Below the pieces are notes generated by a model. It saw only the letters and a program-made list of their open reading frames with translations. It searched no databases and was not told where the DNA came from. From an uncultured Rhodospirillales bacterium (GTDB taxonomy: Bacteria > Pseudomonadota > Alphaproteobacteria > Acetobacterales > Acetobacteraceae), in the NCBI GenBank assembly GCA_903844135.1, contig CAIMSN010000145.1, positions 1-62,938 of the forward strand: DNA of 62,938 nucleotides, given 5' to 3'. Within the stretch, counting starts at the first letter, position 1, and each line of letters starts with the position of its first letter. The translations under genes and the position numbers were made by a program. This document shows positions 60,105 through 62,938 of the stretch, one piece after another.

Positions 60105-61466
60105 ATGCCGCCACGCGCCGATCTTTCCCGACCGCTCTGGTCCCAGTTCCTGGCGTTCCTGGCGCCGATGATGCTGAGCAACATCCTGCAGGCGCTCTCC
60201 GGCACGATCAACAACATCTATCTCGGCCAGATGATCGGCACCGATGCGCTGGCCGCCGCCAGCGTGTTCTTCCCGATCATGTTTTTCCTGCTCGCCCTGG
60301 TGCTGGGGATGGGGGCGGGCGCCTCGGTGCTGATCGGCCAGGCCTGGGGAGCCGGCGACCGCGACAGGGTGCGCGACGTCGCGGCGACCACGCTCACCGC
60401 CACGCTGGTGGCCGGGGTGGCGATCGCCGTCGCGCTGACGCCCGCCGCGCGCATGCTGATGACGGCGCTCGGCACCCCGGAAGCGGTGCTGCCGGGCGCG
60501 GTCGCCTACGCCTCGGTGATGCTGGCGGCGATGCCGGTCGCGTTCGCCTTTCTGCTGATCACCCAGTTGCTGCGCGGCGTCGGCGACACGGTGACGCCGC
60601 TGCTGGCGCTGGCGGTGTCGATCAGCCTGTCGATGGTGCTGACGCCGGCGCTGATCCGCGGCTGGCTCGGCCTGCGGCCCCTGGGGGTCGCCAGCGCCGC
60701 CTGTGCGACGGTCACCGCCTGGTCGGCCACGCTGGTGGCGATGGGCATCTATCTGCGCTGGCGGCGCGGCCCGCTGATGCCGGACGGACGCTTCTTGCGG
60801 GCGATGCGGCCGGACCGGCGGATCCTGGGCCAGGTGCTGCGTCTCGGCGTGCCGTCGGCGCTGCAGATGGTGATCATGGCGCTGGCGGAGATGGTGCTGC
60901 TCGGGCTGGTGAACGGGTTCGGCCCGGACGCGACCGCCGCCTACGGCGCAGTCAACCAGGTGCTGGCCTATGTGCAGTTCCCGGCGATGTCGATCGCGAT
61001 CACCGTGACGATCCTGAGCGCGCAGGCGATCGGCGGCGGCCGGACCGCCATGCTGGGCCCGATCCTGCGCGCCGGCCTGCTGTTCAACCTGGCGCTGACC
61101 GGCACGCTGGTGGCGCTGGCCTATCTGTTTTCCGGCCAACTGGTCGGCCTGTTCATCACCAGGACGGCGGTGATCGGCCAGACCCAGACGCTGCTGCATA
61201 TCGTGCTGTGGAGCGCGGTGGTGTACGGCGCAGCGCTGATCCTGTCCGGACAGATGCGCGCCAGCGGCGTGGTGATGGCGCCGACCGCGCTGCAGGTCGG
61301 CTGCATCGCGCTGGTCGAGGTGCCGGCGGCCTGGTGGCTGAGCGGCCGGATCGGCCTGGACGGGGTCTGGATCGCCTACCCGACCACTTTCGTCGCGATG
61401 CTGATCGGCCAGGCGCTGTACTTCACCCTTGTCTGGCGTCGCCGGCCGGTGCTGGCGCTCGCCTGA
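60105..61466 (+). CDS. MATE-family efflux transporter (first of a tandem pair)
   Basis: A 453-residue inner-membrane protein with about 12 hydrophobic helices of the MATE family (NorM/DinF relatives), exporting cationic or other toxic compounds against Na+ or H+. The N-terminal LWSQFLAFLAPMMLSNILQALSGTINNIYLGQMIG and the loop GMGAGASVLIGQAWGAGDRDRVRD are typical, as is RGVGDTVTPLLALAVSI. The mirror-image second half begins near residue 235 (GVPSALQMVIMALAEM). Divergent from queA. Its stop shares a base with the start of a second MATE gene (TGATG at 61464-61468), so both are made together. Confidence 0.92.
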   Translation: MPPRADLSRPLWSQFLAFLAPMMLSNILQALSGTINNIYLGQMIGTDALAAASVFFPIMFFLLALVLGMGAGASVLIGQAWGAGDRDRVRDVAATTLTATLVAGVAIAVALTPAARMLMTALGTPEAVLPGAVAYASVMLAAMPVAFAFLLITQLLRGVGDTVTPLLALAVSISLSMVLTPALIRGWLGLRPLGVASAACATVTAWSATLVAMGIYLRWRRGPLMPDGRFLRAMRPDRRILGQVLRLGVPSALQMVIMALAEMVLLGLVNGFGPDATAAYGAVNQVLAYVQFPAMSIAITVTILSAQAIGGGRTAMLGPILRAGLLFNLALTGTLVALAYLFSGQLVGLFITRTAVIGQTQTLLHIVLWSAVVYGAALILSGQMRASGVVMAPTALQVGCIALVEVPAAWWLSGRIGLDGVWIAYPTTFVAMLIGQALYFTLVWRRRPVLALA

Positions 61467-62938
61467 TGCCCGATACGCCGTCCCGTTCTCCGCGCCCGGC
61501 GCCGGTCAGGCGTCCGCCGCGCTTCTGCACCGGCTCGATCATGCGCCATACCGCGGTCATGGCCGGCACCGGCGCGGTCGGGCTGCTCGCGGTGTTCGTG
61601 GTCGACCTGCTCAACCTGTTCTACATCTCCCGCCTCGGCGACAAGGGGCTGACGGCGGCGATCGGCTTTGCCGCGGCGGTCGGCATGCTGCAACTGGCGG
61701 TGTCGATCGGCCTGTCGATCGGCCTCGGCGCGGTGGTGTCGCGTCTGCTCGGCGCGGAGCGGCACGAGGAGGCCGGCCGGGTCGCCTCGTCGGCGCTGAT
61801 CGTGATGATCGTGGTGATGCTGGCGATCGGACTCGGCACGGTGGCGTTCCTGGATCCGATCCTGCGCGGGCTGGGTGCGACCGGCGACATCTACCAGGCG
61901 GTCGCCGGCTTCATGCGCATCGTCTCGCCCTGCCTGCCGCTGATGGCGCTGGCGATGGGATTCTCGTCGCTGCTGCGCGCGGTCGGCGACGCCCGGCGCT
62001 CGATGACGGTGACGCTGTGGGGCGCGGCGGTGTCGGCCTGCCTCGATCCGGTGCTGATCCTGGGGCTCGGCACCGGGCTGCATCTCGGCCTGACCGGGGC
62101 GGCGATCTCCACCGTGTCGGCGCGCGGGATCGTGGCGATCCTCGGATTTGCCAGCGTGCGGCGGCATCACCTGCTGGCGCGGCCACGCCTGGACCGCCTC
62201 GCCGACGACGCCCGCCTGGTCGGCAAGGTGGCGATGCCGGCGATCCTGACCAATCTCGCCACCCCGGTCGGCGCCGCCTACAGCACCCATGCGCTGGCGA
62301 CGTTCGGACTGCAGGCGGTGGCCGGCCAGGCGACGATCGATCGCATCACCCCGGTCGCGTTCGCCTTCATCTACGCGCTGACCGGTTCGGTCGGCCCGAT
62401 CATGGCGCAGAATCTCGGTGCCGGGCTGCTCGGGCGGGTGCGGGAGACGCTGCGCGCGTCGCTGATCCTGGTGCTGGGCTGCGTGCTGTTCATGTGGGCG
62501 CTGCTGGCGCTGCTGCAGGGCCCGCTGGTGAGTGCGTTCTCCGCCACCGGCATGGCGGCGACGCTGATCCATCTGTTCTGCTCGCTGATCGTGGCGAGCT
62601 TCCTGTGGGTGGGGGCGCTGTTCGTGGCCAACGCGGCCTTCAACAATCTCGGCTTTCCGCTGCTCTCCACCGCCTTCAACTGGGGCCGGGCCACGCTGGG
62701 CACGATCCCGTTCGTGACGGTGGGCATGCAGTACGGCCCGGTCGGCGTGCTGGTGGGTCAGGCCGCCGGCGGGGTGGTGTTCGGCACCGCCGCGGTGGTG
62801 ACGGCGTTCGTCGTGACGCACCGTCTGCGTCCCGGCCCGCAGCAGGCGCGGCAGCCGGGCCCGGCCACGGTGACGGCGATGACCGGGAAGGCCGCCGAGG
62901 CCGAACTCGCGGAGATCGACGGCACCGACCGGGAGTGA
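61466..62938 (+). CDS. MATE-family efflux transporter (second of a tandem pair)
   Basis: A 490-residue MATE-family membrane protein. A ~30-residue Pro/Arg-rich cytosolic N-terminus is followed by about 12 helices, with VDLLNLFYISRLGD, GLGAVVSRLLGAERHEEAGR, RAVGDARRSMTVTLWGAAVSACLDP and VGPIMAQNLGAGLLGRVRETL as family features. A polar C-terminal tail (~50 residues, EAELAEIDGTDRE) is unusual for MATE proteins. The ATG overlaps the stop of the first MATE gene. The TGA ends at the last base of the window, so the gene is complete. The two proteins are clearly different paralogues, not a recent duplication. Confidence 0.92.
   Translation: MPDTPSRSPRPAPVRRPPRFCTGSIMRHTAVMAGTGAVGLLAVFVVDLLNLFYISRLGDKGLTAAIGFAAAVGMLQLAVSIGLSIGLGAVVSRLLGAERHEEAGRVASSALIVMIVVMLAIGLGTVAFLDPILRGLGATGDIYQAVAGFMRIVSPCLPLMALAMGFSSLLRAVGDARRSMTVTLWGAAVSACLDPVLILGLGTGLHLGLTGAAISTVSARGIVAILGFASVRRHHLLARPRLDRLADDARLVGKVAMPAILTNLATPVGAAYSTHALATFGLQAVAGQATIDRITPVAFAFIYALTGSVGPIMAQNLGAGLLGRVRETLRASLILVLGCVLFMWALLALLQGPLVSAFSATGMAATLIHLFCSLIVASFLWVGALFVANAAFNNLGFPLLSTAFNWGRATLGTIPFVTVGMQYGPVGVLVGQAAGGVVFGTAAVVTAFVVTHRLRPGPQQARQPGPATVTAMTGKAAEAELAEIDGTDRE

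Overview
The window is about 63 kb of very GC-rich, densely packed bacterial chromosome. It has short intergenic gaps, many 4-nt ATGA/GTGA/TGATG gene overlaps and frequent GTG or TTG starts. The gene content (purF-cvpA, single-chain metH, mlaA-mlaC, ettA, the queA-tgt-queG block, oxidative arabinose/galactose genes like those of Azospirillum) points to an alphaproteobacterium, most likely in the Rhodospirillales/Acetobacteraceae. That placement is inferred from gene content and protein resemblance, not from a marker phylogeny. No phage, transposon, integrase or CRISPR array was seen.

Left region (1-20.4 kb): pieces of a diffusible-signal-factor (DSF) / c-di-GMP signalling system surround a sugar-oxidation regulon. 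The 3' end of rpfF (DSF synthase) lies at the left edge. An RpfC-type hybrid sensor kinase is coupled to a REC-PAS-GGDEF-EAL protein at 15.8-20.4 kb; this protein takes the place usually held by the HD-GYP protein RpfG. Between them sit galM, a sugar-acid dehydratase, araFGH, a Crp/Fnr regulator, a PAS-GGDEF protein with a degraded EAL domain, an aldose 1-dehydrogenase, dgoA, dgoK, a FadR-type GntR regulator and a ketoglutarate-semialdehyde dehydrogenase. Four copies of a TTGTCMGASWA motif (two perfect palindromes) precede galM, araF, dgoK and the semialdehyde dehydrogenase. They define a probable regulon of the local GntR protein.

Middle region (20.7-34.6 kb): purine and housekeeping functions. 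These are a radical SAM protein coupled to guanine deaminase, a convergent xanthine/uracil permease, a His-rich CDF metal exporter, a COG2509 flavoprotein, an orphan DUF433 antitoxin with a decayed toxin remnant, cvpA-purF, a small MazG-like protein, metH, and a small COG0523-like fragment divergent from metH.

Surface/secretion locus (34.7-46.1 kb): six co-directional genes encode a type I secretion ABC ATPase with a peptidase-dead C39-like domain, an HlyD adaptor, a ~15-repeat Sel1 protein, a 1104-residue protein with two glycosyltransferase modules, a protein with a ChW-like (hydrophobic-W) module, and a GT4-type glycosyltransferase. No cargo or outer-membrane channel is present. This is the best candidate in the window for an undescribed surface-glycan or glycoprotein export system.

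Right region (46.1-62.9 kb): inorganic pyrophosphatase, a CAU-anticodon tRNA (probably tRNA-Ile2), ettA, a GNAT acetyltransferase, mlaC/mlaA (lipid asymmetry) and metF. Then come a translationally coupled DnaJ-like / AmiD-like amidase / GH63-type glucosidase trio, a 59-residue small ORF, the queuosine block queA-tgt-queG ending in a ribbon-helix-helix gene, and two overlapping MATE-family transporters. The second of these ends exactly at the window edge.
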